Of a stretch of DNA of 14,863 nt, positions 6,180 to 13,395 are shown piece after piece. The stretch covers positions 1 to 14,863 of the forward strand of contig JAFQBQ010000218.1 in the NCBI GenBank assembly GCA_017416635.1. Reading direction: 5' to 3'. Source of the DNA: Alphaproteobacteria bacterium (lineage in GTDB: Bacteria; Pseudomonadota; Alphaproteobacteria; UBA3830). A program made the position numbers and the translations under genes. Every line of letters begins with the position of its first letter. Positions within the stretch are counted from its first letter, which is position 1. The notes below the pieces were generated by a model, which made no database searches, had not been told where the DNA came from, and saw only the letters and a program-made list of their open reading frames with translations.

Positions 6180-6953
6180 TTAATTTTGGTGGACGAACTT
6201 TTCTGCAAACGGAAGCAGAGAAAGGTTCGTCATGATCTTTGCTTCTTTGTAAGAAGAGACTGGCTTCCCGGATTTGTCTGCAAGGACGCCTCCTGCTTCT
6301 CGAATTAATAATGATCCGGCGGCGATATCCCAGTCATTCGGAGCAGCACTTCCGTAAATTATATCTAATCTGCCCGCGGCGAGGTACGCCATATCCAGAG
6401 TCATGCAGCCGCTTTTCCTAACTCGCTGCGAAGCCAAACTTTCCACTGTCGGATTATGCGAGCAAAAGGAGACTAAAACATCGTCGAGCTTATTTTTCCC
6501 CGAAACACGGATTTTTCTATCATTCAGATAAGCACCGTAACCCTTTTCTGCCCAAAACATCTCATTTTTTAATGGATCATAGGTAACAGCAGCGACGATT
6601 TCCCCTTGTTTTTCAAGAGCAATCGAAATTGCCCAGTGAGGGAAGCCGTGCATATAATTTACTGTGCCGTCTAGCGGGTCGATAATCCATTTATAATCCG
6701 GATTCGTACCTTTGGTTTCGCCAGATTCTTCCGTCAGAATCGAATAATTCGGTCGAGCAAACAACAACTCTTTGCGAAGCAACGAATCAGCATTCAAATC
6801 TGCTCCGGTAACAAAAGTTTTATTACTTTTCACCGATACCTGCAAATTCTCCAATTCATTGAAGTCTCGAAGCAGTCCGCGCGAGGCTTTAATTGCGGAT
6901 TTGGTCATAACCGTCATTATCGATGATTGACGAGGCAACTTTGTACTAATCAT
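6180..6953 (-). CDS. suhB: Inositol-1-monophosphatase family protein, 257 aa
   Basis: This is a Mg2+/Li+-sensitive phosphatase of the inositol monophosphatase/FBPase/CysQ fold. Metal-site motifs are present in order: EESGE (75-79), WIIDPLDGTVNY (89-100) with its Asp pair, and NDWDIAAG with Asp209 near the C-terminal end, followed by REAGG. The N-terminus aligns with alphaproteobacterial members from about residue 10. The segment around residues 163-180 (CSHNPTVESLASQR) is shorter than usual for the group. The exact substrate (inositol phosphate, or SuhB's role in rRNA transcription together with Nus factors) cannot be read from sequence. No Shine-Dalgarno precedes 6953; starts at 6917 or 6908 are possible. 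It lies directly after the rpsI terminator. Confidence 0.88.
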   Translation of the reverse strand: MISTKLPRQSSIMTVMTKSAIKASRGLLRDFNELENLQVSVKSNKTFVTGADLNADSLLRKELLFARPNYSILTEESGETKGTNPDYKWIIDPLDGTVNYMHGFPHWAISIALEKQGEIVAAVTYDPLKNEMFWAEKGYGAYLNDRKIRVSGKNKLDDVLVSFCSHNPTVESLASQRVRKSGCMTLDMAYLAAGRLDIIYGSAAPNDWDIAAGSLLIREAGGVLADKSGKPVSSYKEAKIMTNLSLLPFAEKFVHQN

Positions 6954-6969
6954 AGTTCACAAACTTTAT

Positions 6970-7001
6970 AAAAAATAAGCTTCCGACGAGAAATCGGAAG
7001 C
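6970..7001 (-). terminator. Rho-independent terminator of the ribosomal-protein operon
   Basis: On the minus strand GCTTCCGA and TCGGAAGC form a perfect 8-bp stem with the loop TTTCTCG, followed by TTATTTTTT. It sits about 22 bases after the rpsI stop and only 16 bases before the suhB start. Confidence 0.88.
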
Positions 7002-7023
7002 CTTAACTCAACACCACAAAAAA

Positions 7024-7446
7024 CTAACGCTTGGAGAACTGGAAGCTTCTACGAGCCTTCATGAGACCGTATTTCTTTCTCTCGACCGAACGGCTATCGC
7101 GAGTCATCATTCCCGCTGCCTTCAATACTGAACGCAACTCTGGCTCATAATCGACCAGCGCGCGACTGATTCCGTGCCTCAAAGCACCTGCTTGTCCCGA
7201 CAATCCACCTCCGCGAATGGTACAAAAAACATCATAGCGTCCTAACCTGTTCGCTAAAGTAAATGGCTGTAGTACCAAAGTCTGCAAAACCGAGCGAGAA
7301 AAATATTCGGCCATATTTCGACCATTAACCGTAATCTGTCCTTTCCCCGGCTTCAACCAAACTCTGGCAACGGACTCTTTACGGCGCCCCGTTCCGTAAG
7401 TTCTGCCAAGAGAATCAACCTTGCTCTGCACGTTCTCTTCTGACAT
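7024..7446 (-). CDS. rpsI: 30S ribosomal protein S9 (uS9), 140 aa
   Basis: S9 lies in the 30S head and its C-terminal tail reaches the P-site tRNA. The family signature is clear: [13 protein letters not shown] (residues 17-29), then [29 protein letters not shown], and the basic ending SFQFSKR. Length is slightly short for an alphaproteobacterium but complete. ATG 7446 has a strong Shine-Dalgarno (GAGGAG) that overlaps the end of rplM, with only 2 bases between the genes, so the pair is translated together. L13-S9 is a conserved two-gene operon across bacteria. Confidence 0.97.
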   Translation of the reverse strand: MSEENVQSKVDSLGRTYGTGRRKESVARVWLKPGKGQITVNGRNMAEYFSRSVLQTLVLQPFTLANRLGRYDVFCTIRGGGLSGQAGALRHGISRALVDYEPELRSVLKAAGMMTRDSRSVERKKYGLMKARRSFQFSKR

Positions 7447-7448
7447 GT

Positions 7449-7916
7449 CTAACTCCTCTTTACATTCTTTACATTCATGGACGCGATATCCAGAACTTTT
7501 GGCTGCTGCCCCTCATGTGGATGATTTTCTCCACAATAAACTCTAAGGTTTCTCATCATGCAACGTCCCAAAGGTCCTTTCGGTAACATTCTTCTGACCG
7601 CATCCTCAATAGCTCTCTCAGGATGGCTTCCGGTCAAAGTCTCTTTCAGCGAACGACTTTTGATTCCGCCAGGATATCCCGTATGCCAATAAAACTTATG
7701 ATCTTCTAATTTATTGTTACCAGTTACTTTTACTTTTTCAGCATTAATAACGATAACGTTGTCGCCACAATCCATATTCGGAGAAAACTCCGGCTTATGC
7801 TTCCCTCTTAAATAAGAAGCTACTACCGCGGACAAACGACCTAATATCAAGTCCTTGGCATCTACAATGAGCCAGTCCTTCTTCACCTGACTCGCTTTCA
7901 GAGAAAACGTTCTCAT
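7449..7916 (-). CDS. rplM: 50S ribosomal protein L13 (uL13), 155 aa
   Basis: L13 is an early-assembly protein of the 50S subunit. Motifs include [41 protein letters not shown] (in pieces across residues 37-62), HTGYPGGIK and [10 protein letters not shown]. The start is ATG 7916 (MRTFSLKA), because GGAG lies 9 bases upstream and the family starts at this M+TF motif; the in-frame GTG at 7931 would include the Shine-Dalgarno in the coding region. It is followed 2 bases later by rpsI. A promoter in the 61-base gap after nusG suggests L13-S9 can be expressed apart from secE-nusG. Confidence 0.97.
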   Translation of the reverse strand: MRTFSLKASQVKKDWLIVDAKDLILGRLSAVVASYLRGKHKPEFSPNMDCGDNVIVINAEKVKVTGNNKLEDHKFYWHTGYPGGIKSRSLKETLTGSHPERAIEDAVRRMLPKGPLGRCMMRNLRVYCGENHPHEGQQPKVLDIASMNVKNVKRS

Positions 7917-7942
7917 ATCTTTAGTCTCCACATGTAATGCAC

Positions 7943-7971
7943 TTTATATCAATAATAAATAAAACCTTCAA
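7943..7971 (-). promoter_or_regulatory. Candidate sigma70 promoter of rplM-rpsI
   Basis: Minus strand: -35 TTGAAG (7971-7966), a 17-base spacer, -10 TATAAA (7948-7943). Transcription would start near 7936, giving a leader of about 20 bases with the GGAG ribosome-binding site. The -35 almost touches the nusG stop. Confidence 0.65.
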
Positions 7972-7977
7972 CCCGTC

Positions 7978-8505
7978 TTAAAGAATTTTCTCTATTTGGG
8001 AGAAACTCAAGTCAACATTGGTCGATCTTCCGAAGATCGAAACGGCAACTTTAACCCGTTCTTTGTCAAGATCAACTTCTTCAACAGTTCCCTGAAACGA
8101 TGCGAACGGACCATCACACACGGTAACGGCATCACCGACTTCGTAAACAATCGAACGCTTCGTAACGTTCGCACTGTCCTCTACCTTCTTAACAATTCTT
8201 TGAACTTCAGCGTCAGAAATAGGTAACGGCTTTCCTTTCGCTCCTAAAAATCCCGAAACCTTCGAAATTCCTCTAACCAAATGCCAAGTGTCATCAGTTA
8301 AGTTCATCTGAACTAATATATATCCAGGGAAAAATTGCTTTTCCGTCTTAACTTTTTCACCTTTTTTTATCTCGACGACTTCTTCCGTCGGAACCAAAAT
8401 CTCTCCGAAGAAAGAACTAACACCACGCTTCTCCGCAGCTTCTTTAATCGCTGCTTGAACTCGATGTTCAAAACCAGAATAGACGTTAACTACATACCAT
8501 TTCAT
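7978..8505 (-). CDS. nusG: Transcription termination/antitermination factor NusG, 175 aa
   Basis: NusG binds the clamp of RNA polymerase through its N-terminal NGN domain and links it to Rho or ribosomal S10 through its C-terminal KOW domain. The NGN domain covers residues 1 to about 115 (starting MKWYVVNVYSGFEHRV, with FFPGYILVQMNL and GFLGAKGKP). The KOW domain begins near VGDAVTVCDGPFASFQGTVEEVD and ends NVDLSFSQIEKIL. Length is normal. secE lies 9 bases upstream. In most bacteria rplK, rplA, rplJ, rplL and rpoB follow; here rplM does. Confidence 0.97.
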   Translation of the reverse strand: MKWYVVNVYSGFEHRVQAAIKEAAEKRGVSSFFGEILVPTEEVVEIKKGEKVKTEKQFFPGYILVQMNLTDDTWHLVRGISKVSGFLGAKGKPLPISDAEVQRIVKKVEDSANVTKRSIVYEVGDAVTVCDGPFASFQGTVEEVDLDKERVKVAVSIFGRSTNVDLSFSQIEKIL

Positions 8506-8514
8506 GTTCTGACC

Positions 8515-8700
8515 CTAAACTCCTAAAATCTTTGCAAGCGCCCAACAAATCAATCCGTCTGCAAAAAAGAAATATATCATAACGAAAATGACCATCATAA
8601 TAACCGCAGCGGTCATCAACATTGTTTCTTTCTGTGTAGGCCAGGTAACCCTGTTCATTTCTCGTTTGACCTGACTTACAAACTCAGTAGGACTTATCAT
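8515..8700 (-). CDS. secE: Preprotein translocase subunit SecE, 61 aa
   Basis: SecE clamps the two halves of the SecY channel. This is the short single-span form typical of alphaproteobacteria. An amphipathic segment with the signature VKREMNRVTWPTQKE (residues 10-25) is followed by one transmembrane helix (about 27-50). The start at 8700 has GGAG 7 bases upstream on the minus strand. nusG follows after 9 bases. The usual upstream tuf and tRNA-Trp genes are absent; instead galU is divergent. Confidence 0.93.
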   Translation of the reverse strand: MISPTEFVSQVKREMNRVTWPTQKETMLMTAAVIMMVIFVMIYFFFADGLICWALAKILGV

Positions 8701-8779
8701 ATATCATCTCCGACACTGGCGATTATGCTAACACAAACGACAATAAAACACAATCCGAGTTATTATTACAAAATTCTGA

Positions 8780-8793
8780 TTAAACGCGTTTAA
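8780..8793. promoter_or_regulatory. 14-bp perfect palindrome, candidate operator
   Basis: TTAAACG/CGTTTAA sits in the 156-base divergent region between secE and galU. Two-fold symmetry with a CG centre is the form of a dimeric repressor or activator site. It is just upstream of the candidate galU -35. Confidence 0.4.
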
Positions 8794-8802
8794 CACATTT
8801 TA

Positions 8803-8835
8803 TTGGTAAAAACTATTTTAAGGTGATATTATCAC
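8803..8835 (+). promoter_or_regulatory. Candidate galU promoter with overlapping palindrome
   Basis: -35 TTGGTA (8803-8808), 18 bases, -10 TATTAT (8827-8832, five of six consensus bases). The -10 lies wholly inside the palindrome GTGATA-T-TATCAC (8823-8835), so a protein bound there would block the promoter. Confidence 0.45.
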
Positions 8836-8856
8836 GCGGTTATGTGCGAGAGTTTT

Positions 8857-9663
8857 ATGAGAGTTCGTAAAGTAGTTTTTCCTGTCGGAGGATTAGGTAC
8901 GAGGTTCTTCCCTATAACAAGAGCAATTCCTAAGGAAATGTTAGGAATCATCGATAAGCCGCTTATTCATTATGCGTTCGAAGAGGCGATGGCAGCGGGA
9001 ATTGAGGAATTTATTCTCGTAACTCGACACGGTAAAGACTCTATCGAAGACTATTTTGATTATATGTTTTCTCATTCTGATTATTTCAATATAAAAGTAG
9101 GAAGCATATGTTATGTGCGGCAAAATGAGCCGAAAGGTTTGGGACATGCGGTTCTGTGCGCAAAAAATTTAATTAATAATGAGCCGTTCGCTGTGATGTC
9201 CGCGGACGATTTTATTTTACATCCGGAATCTTGCATCGGAGAAATGATTAAACGTTATAACGGATCAAATATGGTCGCGACGATGTCCGTAAACAGAAAC
9301 GAAGTGAATAAATACGGAATTTTGGATATAGAAAAAGAAGAAGACGATCTTGTTTATGCAAAATCCGTGGTCGAAAAACCTTCAGTTGATGAAGCTCCGT
9401 CGACTCAGGCTATTGTCGGAAGATATGTTCTTTCTGGAGAAATTTTTGAAGTGCTGCAAAATCTTGCTCCGGGAGTTGGGGGCGAAATTCAATTAACCGA
9501 TGCGCTTCTAGAGATGATTCCGACGTGTGGTTTGGTTGGATTCAAATTTAAGGGGCAACGTTTTGATTGCGGTTCAAAAAAAGGGTTACTCGATGCAATT
9601 TTGCACGTTGCAAGTAATGACGACAATTTAAAACAGGTAATCGATAGGTTTTACGAGAGGTAA
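8857..9663 (+). CDS. galU: UTP-glucose-1-phosphate uridylyltransferase, 268 aa
   Basis: GalU makes UDP-glucose from UTP and glucose-1-phosphate in the cytoplasm, feeding Ugd encoded by the next gene. The nucleotide-binding loop GGLGTRFFPITRAIPKEML is at residues 11-29, followed by DKPLIHYAFEEA, NEPKGLGHAV (about 90-99), the metal-site MSADDF (114-119) and the later VEKP and GGEIQLTDAL segments. The protein is a little shorter than the usual 290-300 residues. I chose ATG 8857 because MRVRKVVFPVGG matches the family start; ATG 8842 would add five residues, and neither start has a strong Shine-Dalgarno. It is first in a tightly packed operon. Confidence 0.92.
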   Translation: MRVRKVVFPVGGLGTRFFPITRAIPKEMLGIIDKPLIHYAFEEAMAAGIEEFILVTRHGKDSIEDYFDYMFSHSDYFNIKVGSICYVRQNEPKGLGHAVLCAKNLINNEPFAVMSADDFILHPESCIGEMIKRYNGSNMVATMSVNRNEVNKYGILDIEKEEDDLVYAKSVVEKPSVDEAPSTQAIVGRYVLSGEIFEVLQNLAPGVGGEIQLTDALLEMIPTCGLVGFKFKGQRFDCGSKKGLLDAILHVASNDDNLKQVIDRFYER

Positions 9664-9668
9664 ATTAT

Positions 9669-10985
9669 ATGAAAATAGCTGTCATAGGAACGGGATATGT
9701 CGGGTTGGTTTCGGGCGTGTGTTTTGCAGAGTTCGGGTTCAAAGTTGTTTGCGTAGATAATAATGTAGAAAAAGTTAAAGCTTTGTCTTCGGGCGTGGTC
9801 CCAATTTACGAACCGGAGCTGGATAAATTAATGGCGAAAAACGCAAGTGCCGGGCGGTTGTCTTTCTCCTCCGATACGAAGGAATCGGTGAGAGATGCTG
9901 ATATTATTTTTATCGCAGTTGGAACTCCGAGCAAACCAGACGGCAGCGCAGATTTATCTTACGTTTATTCTGCTGTTAAAGAATTATCGACAGCAATAAA
10001 TCCAGATGCCGTTCTTGTGATAAAATCGACAGTGCCTGTCGGTACTACTCGTTTGGTAAAAAAATTACTTCAGGACAATGGAGTCAACGTAGAAGTCGCA
10101 TTTAATCCAGAATTTTTGAAGGAAGGCGCCGCCATCGATGACTTTATGCATCCCGATAGAGTTATTCTTGGTGTAGAGGGAGAAAAGGCGAAAAAAGTTT
10201 TATCGCAAGTGTACCGTCCGCTTTATGTATTTAATGTTCCGATAGTTTTCACGAATTTGGAAACTGCAGAGTTATCTAAGTATGCGTCAAATGCATTTTT
10301 AGCAATGAAAGTAACATTCATAAATGAAGTTGCGAACCTTTGCGAAGCTTGCGGCGCGGATATTAATGATGTCGCTTTAGCGATGGGACTAGATAAAAGA
10401 ATCGGAGATAAATTCTTGCAAGCCGGACCTGGCTATGGAGGTTCATGTTTTCCAAAAGATACTTCCGCTCTAGCGGATTTCGCGGAAGATTTCGGAGTCC
10501 CGATGCCGTTAGTTTCCGAGACAATAAAATCTAACAAAGCCAGGCGTGCAAAAATGGTTCAGAAGATTCTATCGGCATGCGGCGGATCGGTCGATGGTAA
10601 GTTGATTTCTGTTTTGGGCGTTACGTTCAAAGCCAACACCGATGATATGCGCGATAGTCCAAGTATAGAAATCATTGAGGCTCTGCAAAAGAAGGGAGCG
10701 AAAATCAGAATTTACGATCCATCATGTTCAGAGCAAGCAAAACGCATATTTAAAGATGTGCAATGGGGAAAAGATGCTTATGAAAACTGTACGGACGTCG
10801 ATGTTACCTTAATTCTAACGGATTGGGCAGAATTTAGAGCATTAAGTCTGAAGAAGTTGAAAAAATACGTAAAGGTTCCTTTGCTTATAGATTTGAGAAA
10901 CATCTATGAAGAAAAAGAGGTGCTGTCACTTGGCTTTGAATATCATTCAGTGGGTAGGAATAACAGCAGTAAGCAGAGCAACTGA
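9669..10985 (+). CDS. ugd: UDP-glucose 6-dehydrogenase, 438 aa
   Basis: Ugd oxidises UDP-glucose twice with NAD+ to give UDP-glucuronate. An N-terminal Rossmann domain starts MKIAVIGTGYVGLVSG. The active-site set is complete: NPEFLKEG (146-153), Lys204 in ELSKYASN, and the nucleophile Cys260 with Asp264 in GPGYGGSCFPKD. The UDP-binding C-terminal domain has LGVTFKANTDDMRDSP. Length is normal. A GAGAGG sequence overlapping the galU end serves as ribosome-binding site, and the gap to galU is 5 bases. The pair supplies UDP-glucuronate, probably for surface polysaccharide or LPS decoration; no user of this sugar is in the window. Confidence 0.96.
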   Translation: MKIAVIGTGYVGLVSGVCFAEFGFKVVCVDNNVEKVKALSSGVVPIYEPELDKLMAKNASAGRLSFSSDTKESVRDADIIFIAVGTPSKPDGSADLSYVYSAVKELSTAINPDAVLVIKSTVPVGTTRLVKKLLQDNGVNVEVAFNPEFLKEGAAIDDFMHPDRVILGVEGEKAKKVLSQVYRPLYVFNVPIVFTNLETAELSKYASNAFLAMKVTFINEVANLCEACGADINDVALAMGLDKRIGDKFLQAGPGYGGSCFPKDTSALADFAEDFGVPMPLVSETIKSNKARRAKMVQKILSACGGSVDGKLISVLGVTFKANTDDMRDSPSIEIIEALQKKGAKIRIYDPSCSEQAKRIFKDVQWGKDAYENCTDVDVTLILTDWAEFRALSLKKLKKYVKVPLLIDLRNIYEEKEVLSLGFEYHSVGRNNSSKQSN

Positions 10986-10987
10986 TA

Positions 10988-12004
10988 ATGAAACGATTTT
11001 TGTTAATTTTTTTCATATTATCGACTTCGGCATTCGGTGATGGTTTTGTTCAGCCTGAAGAACTCCGGCAGCAATGCAAGCTCGCACAAAAATGTGAGTC
11101 CAAAATAACGAAGTTGTTGACGAGGCTTCGCGAAATTAGTGAGAAAAAGCGAATGTCTGTTCCGATTATTCACGATATATATGAAATGTTGTCGAGATGT
11201 TGTTCTGTTCTTTGCGATATTCAAAATTTTTCGGATTTGCTTGTTCTAAAGCAAAATGTGGATAAGAGTGACTTTATCAATTGCTCGATTATAGTAAAAA
11301 ATTGCGCAAATTATTTTCAAGCAGTCGGTGCAAAATTAAGCAAAGGTGGCTTGGAACTTTCTGACCTTGAAAAAGAAAAGACAGAGCTTGAAACGGAATA
11401 CAAGCAACTTTGCGATGAATATAAAAAGTTAGTTGAAGGTATAGAGAAGAAATCAGAAGAGATTTCTAAAAATCGAGAGGAAAATGTCATCCAAGATGAT
11501 GTTGTATATCATTTGGCGGTAAAATCTGAATCTTTGGAAGAACTAGATGCGGAGCTCGAAGCGGAAAGTGTTGTCGGGGTTTTGAAAAGTTCAGGAAGTT
11601 CGTCTTCTGAATTAAAGCTGGGATATCCTGTCAGTGGGAAGATTGTTGCGGAATTTGGAGACAAAGGCGTCGGAGAAGAGATGATTTATTATCTTGGATT
11701 CGAAACCGCCCCAGGTGCCATTGTGACTTCTCCGGCAAAAGGAAAAATCGTTTTCGCTGGAAAGTTTTTGAATTACGGAAATATGGTTATCATCAGCCGC
11801 GGAATGTATCGAGTGTTTTTGTACGGGATGAAGAAGATTTTCGTGGCGACGGGTGATGTTTTGGAAATCGGAGATTATGTCGGCATGATGGACGAAGAAT
11901 CCAAAGAAGCACCGATACTTAAAATCGAATTGAAAAAATCCGGGGAGCCATTGGACCCTCGGCATTGGTTACTTCAAACAATAAAACAAGAGGAAAAGAA
12001 ATGA
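10988..12004 (+). CDS. EnvC-like murein hydrolase activator with degenerate LytM domain, 338 aa
   Basis: Proteins of this type are periplasmic, do not cut peptidoglycan themselves, and activate amidases during cell separation. Residues 1-17 are a signal peptide (MKRFLLIFFILSTSAFG). A coiled-coil follows, clearest at about 120-165 (DLEKEKTELETEYKQLCDEY). The M23/LytM fold lies at about 207-330 (LGYPVSGKIVAEFG, TSPAKGKIVFAG, YGNMVIISRG, DPRHWL). The Zn ligands of active M23 enzymes are missing: where HxxxD and HxH should stand there are YYLGFE and LKIELK, as in EnvC. The N-terminal half is unusually Cys-rich (CKLAQKCESK, RCCSVLC, CANYF). It sits 2 bases after ugd and overlaps ctpA by 4 bases (ATGA). 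Confidence 0.82.
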   Translation: MKRFLLIFFILSTSAFGDGFVQPEELRQQCKLAQKCESKITKLLTRLREISEKKRMSVPIIHDIYEMLSRCCSVLCDIQNFSDLLVLKQNVDKSDFINCSIIVKNCANYFQAVGAKLSKGGLELSDLEKEKTELETEYKQLCDEYKKLVEGIEKKSEEISKNREENVIQDDVVYHLAVKSESLEELDAELEAESVVGVLKSSGSSSSELKLGYPVSGKIVAEFGDKGVGEEMIYYLGFETAPGAIVTSPAKGKIVFAGKFLNYGNMVIISRGMYRVFLYGMKKIFVATGDVLEIGDYVGMMDEESKEAPILKIELKKSGEPLDPRHWLLQTIKQEEKK

Positions 12005-13395
12005 AAAAAACGATAGTATCTTTTATATCGCTGTTAAGTTTTTGCGGATGCTTGCATGCAGGAACATCAAAAAATGAAGTAGTTGCTCCTTCAAAAGCAG
12101 AAGCAACAAGTACTGATAAAAAAGATGAAAAGCTTCGGGCATTTTTTGATGCAAGCGGGAATAAGCTTCAGTTTATTCTTGCGTGTTTAAAATACGAATA
12201 CGTTAAAGAAATGTCAGATGAGGAAATTTTAGAAAAAGCTGCTGAAGGTGTACTTTCAACGTTAGATCCACACACATGTTATTTGAATGAAAAAACTTTC
12301 AAAGCAATGATGGAGCAATCTGACGGAGAGTTCGGCGGAATTGGTATCGAAATCACGGTACATGATGGCGCTGTTCATATTATTTCCCCAATTGATGATA
12401 CTCCGGCAGATAAAGCAGGTCTGCGTAGTGGCGATATGATTATCGGCATCGATGATGAATATGTTTCGAGCATTACAGGTGAAGAAGCTCTCGAAAAATT
12501 AAGAGGCAAACCGGGCACTACGGTAAAGTTAAAAGTGAAACGAGGAGAAAAAGCACCGTTTGATGTATCTATCAAAAGAGATAAGATTAAGGTTGAGTCG
12601 GTGAAGACAGAAGTATTGGATAAAGTCGGGTATGTAAGGATTTCTGTTTTCGATAAAAATACAACGAAGGGCGTAAGAGAATTTTTAGAAAAAAATAAAT
12701 CGCTTGAAGGCATCGTTATAGATGTTCGAAATAATCCAGGTGGCTTGCTGAGCGCAGCTGTGGAGGTTTCGAATTTATTTTTGAGTGGTGGAGAGATTGT
12801 ATCCATAAAAGGTCGGACTCCAGGGAATTCCGAAACTTTTTCAGCAGATAAAACTGATGTCAGCAACGGCGTGCCTTTGGTAGTATTGATAAATAACGGA
12901 ACCGCATCCGCTCCTGAAATTTTAACAGGCGCGTTGAAGGATCATAAACGAGCAATCGTCGTAGGGACTCGTTCCTTTGGGAAAGGTTCCGTGCAGAAGG
13001 TAATTCCGATGTCAGAAAAAACCGGAATTAAAATTACTATTGCAAGATATTACACTCCGAATGGAACAAGCATTCAGGTGCAAGGGCTCACTCCTGATAT
13101 TATTGCAGAATCTGTAATGATGAAAAAGCCATATTCTGGTGAGATGTTCCGTGAAGAGTTTTTCGATAATGCTTTGGATAATGAGGACAGGAAGAAAAAA
13201 CATCCGAACGCAAAAAAATTGTTCGAGTCGGATGACAAAAAAGATAAAGATGAAAAGAAAGAAGAAGAGGAGTATTTCAACTTTAGAAATCTTCCGTTGA
13301 AAGAAAGACTCGAGAAGGATTATCAGTTGGCGAAGGCCTTTGATGTGTTAAAGACAATAGATGTGTATAAACAAATCACCGAAGGGAAAAAATAA
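12001..13395 (+). CDS. ctpA: S41-family carboxy-terminal processing protease, 464 aa
   Basis: CtpA enzymes trim periplasmic proteins from their C-terminus; several degrade murein hydrolases. The start is ATG 12001 in the ATGA overlap, preceded by GAGG; earlier in-frame TTG codons would cut into the signal peptide MKKTIVSFISLLSF..CLHA. A PDZ domain (about 108-190: FGGIGIEITV, GLRSGDMIIGID) precedes the protease core. The Ser-Lys pair is intact: Ser303 in NNGTASAPEIL and Lys328 in RSFGKGSVQ, with Gln332. After the core comes a Lys/Glu-rich linker (about 400-430) and a short C-terminal segment. Next to an EnvC-like gene, a role in controlling peptidoglycan turnover is inferred. Confidence 0.94.
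   Translation: MKKTIVSFISLLSFCGCLHAGTSKNEVVAPSKAEATSTDKKDEKLRAFFDASGNKLQFILACLKYEYVKEMSDEEILEKAAEGVLSTLDPHTCYLNEKTFKAMMEQSDGEFGGIGIEITVHDGAVHIISPIDDTPADKAGLRSGDMIIGIDDEYVSSITGEEALEKLRGKPGTTVKLKVKRGEKAPFDVSIKRDKIKVESVKTEVLDKVGYVRISVFDKNTTKGVREFLEKNKSLEGIVIDVRNNPGGLLSAAVEVSNLFLSGGEIVSIKGRTPGNSETFSADKTDVSNGVPLVVLINNGTASAPEILTGALKDHKRAIVVGTRSFGKGSVQKVIPMSEKTGIKITIARYYTPNGTSIQVQGLTPDIIAESVMMKKPYSGEMFREEFFDNALDNEDRKKKHPNAKKLFESDDKKDKDEKKEEEEYFNFRNLPLKERLEKDYQLAKAFDVLKTIDVYKQITEGKK

Noticed and set aside
6111..6421. Plus-strand open frames of 60-65 codons opposite the 3' end of suhB
   Set aside because: They cover the hairpin region and the well-supported suhB, lack a ribosome-binding site, and resemble no family.
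8701..8841. tRNA-Trp upstream of secE
   Set aside because: This is where it often sits, but no cloverleaf or T-loop motif is present; the region holds palindromes and promoter-like boxes only.
11612..11965. 117-codon minus-strand open frame opposite the envC-like gene
   Set aside because: It lies wholly inside the LytM domain of a supported gene and its His/Phe-rich composition is typical of an antisense shadow.
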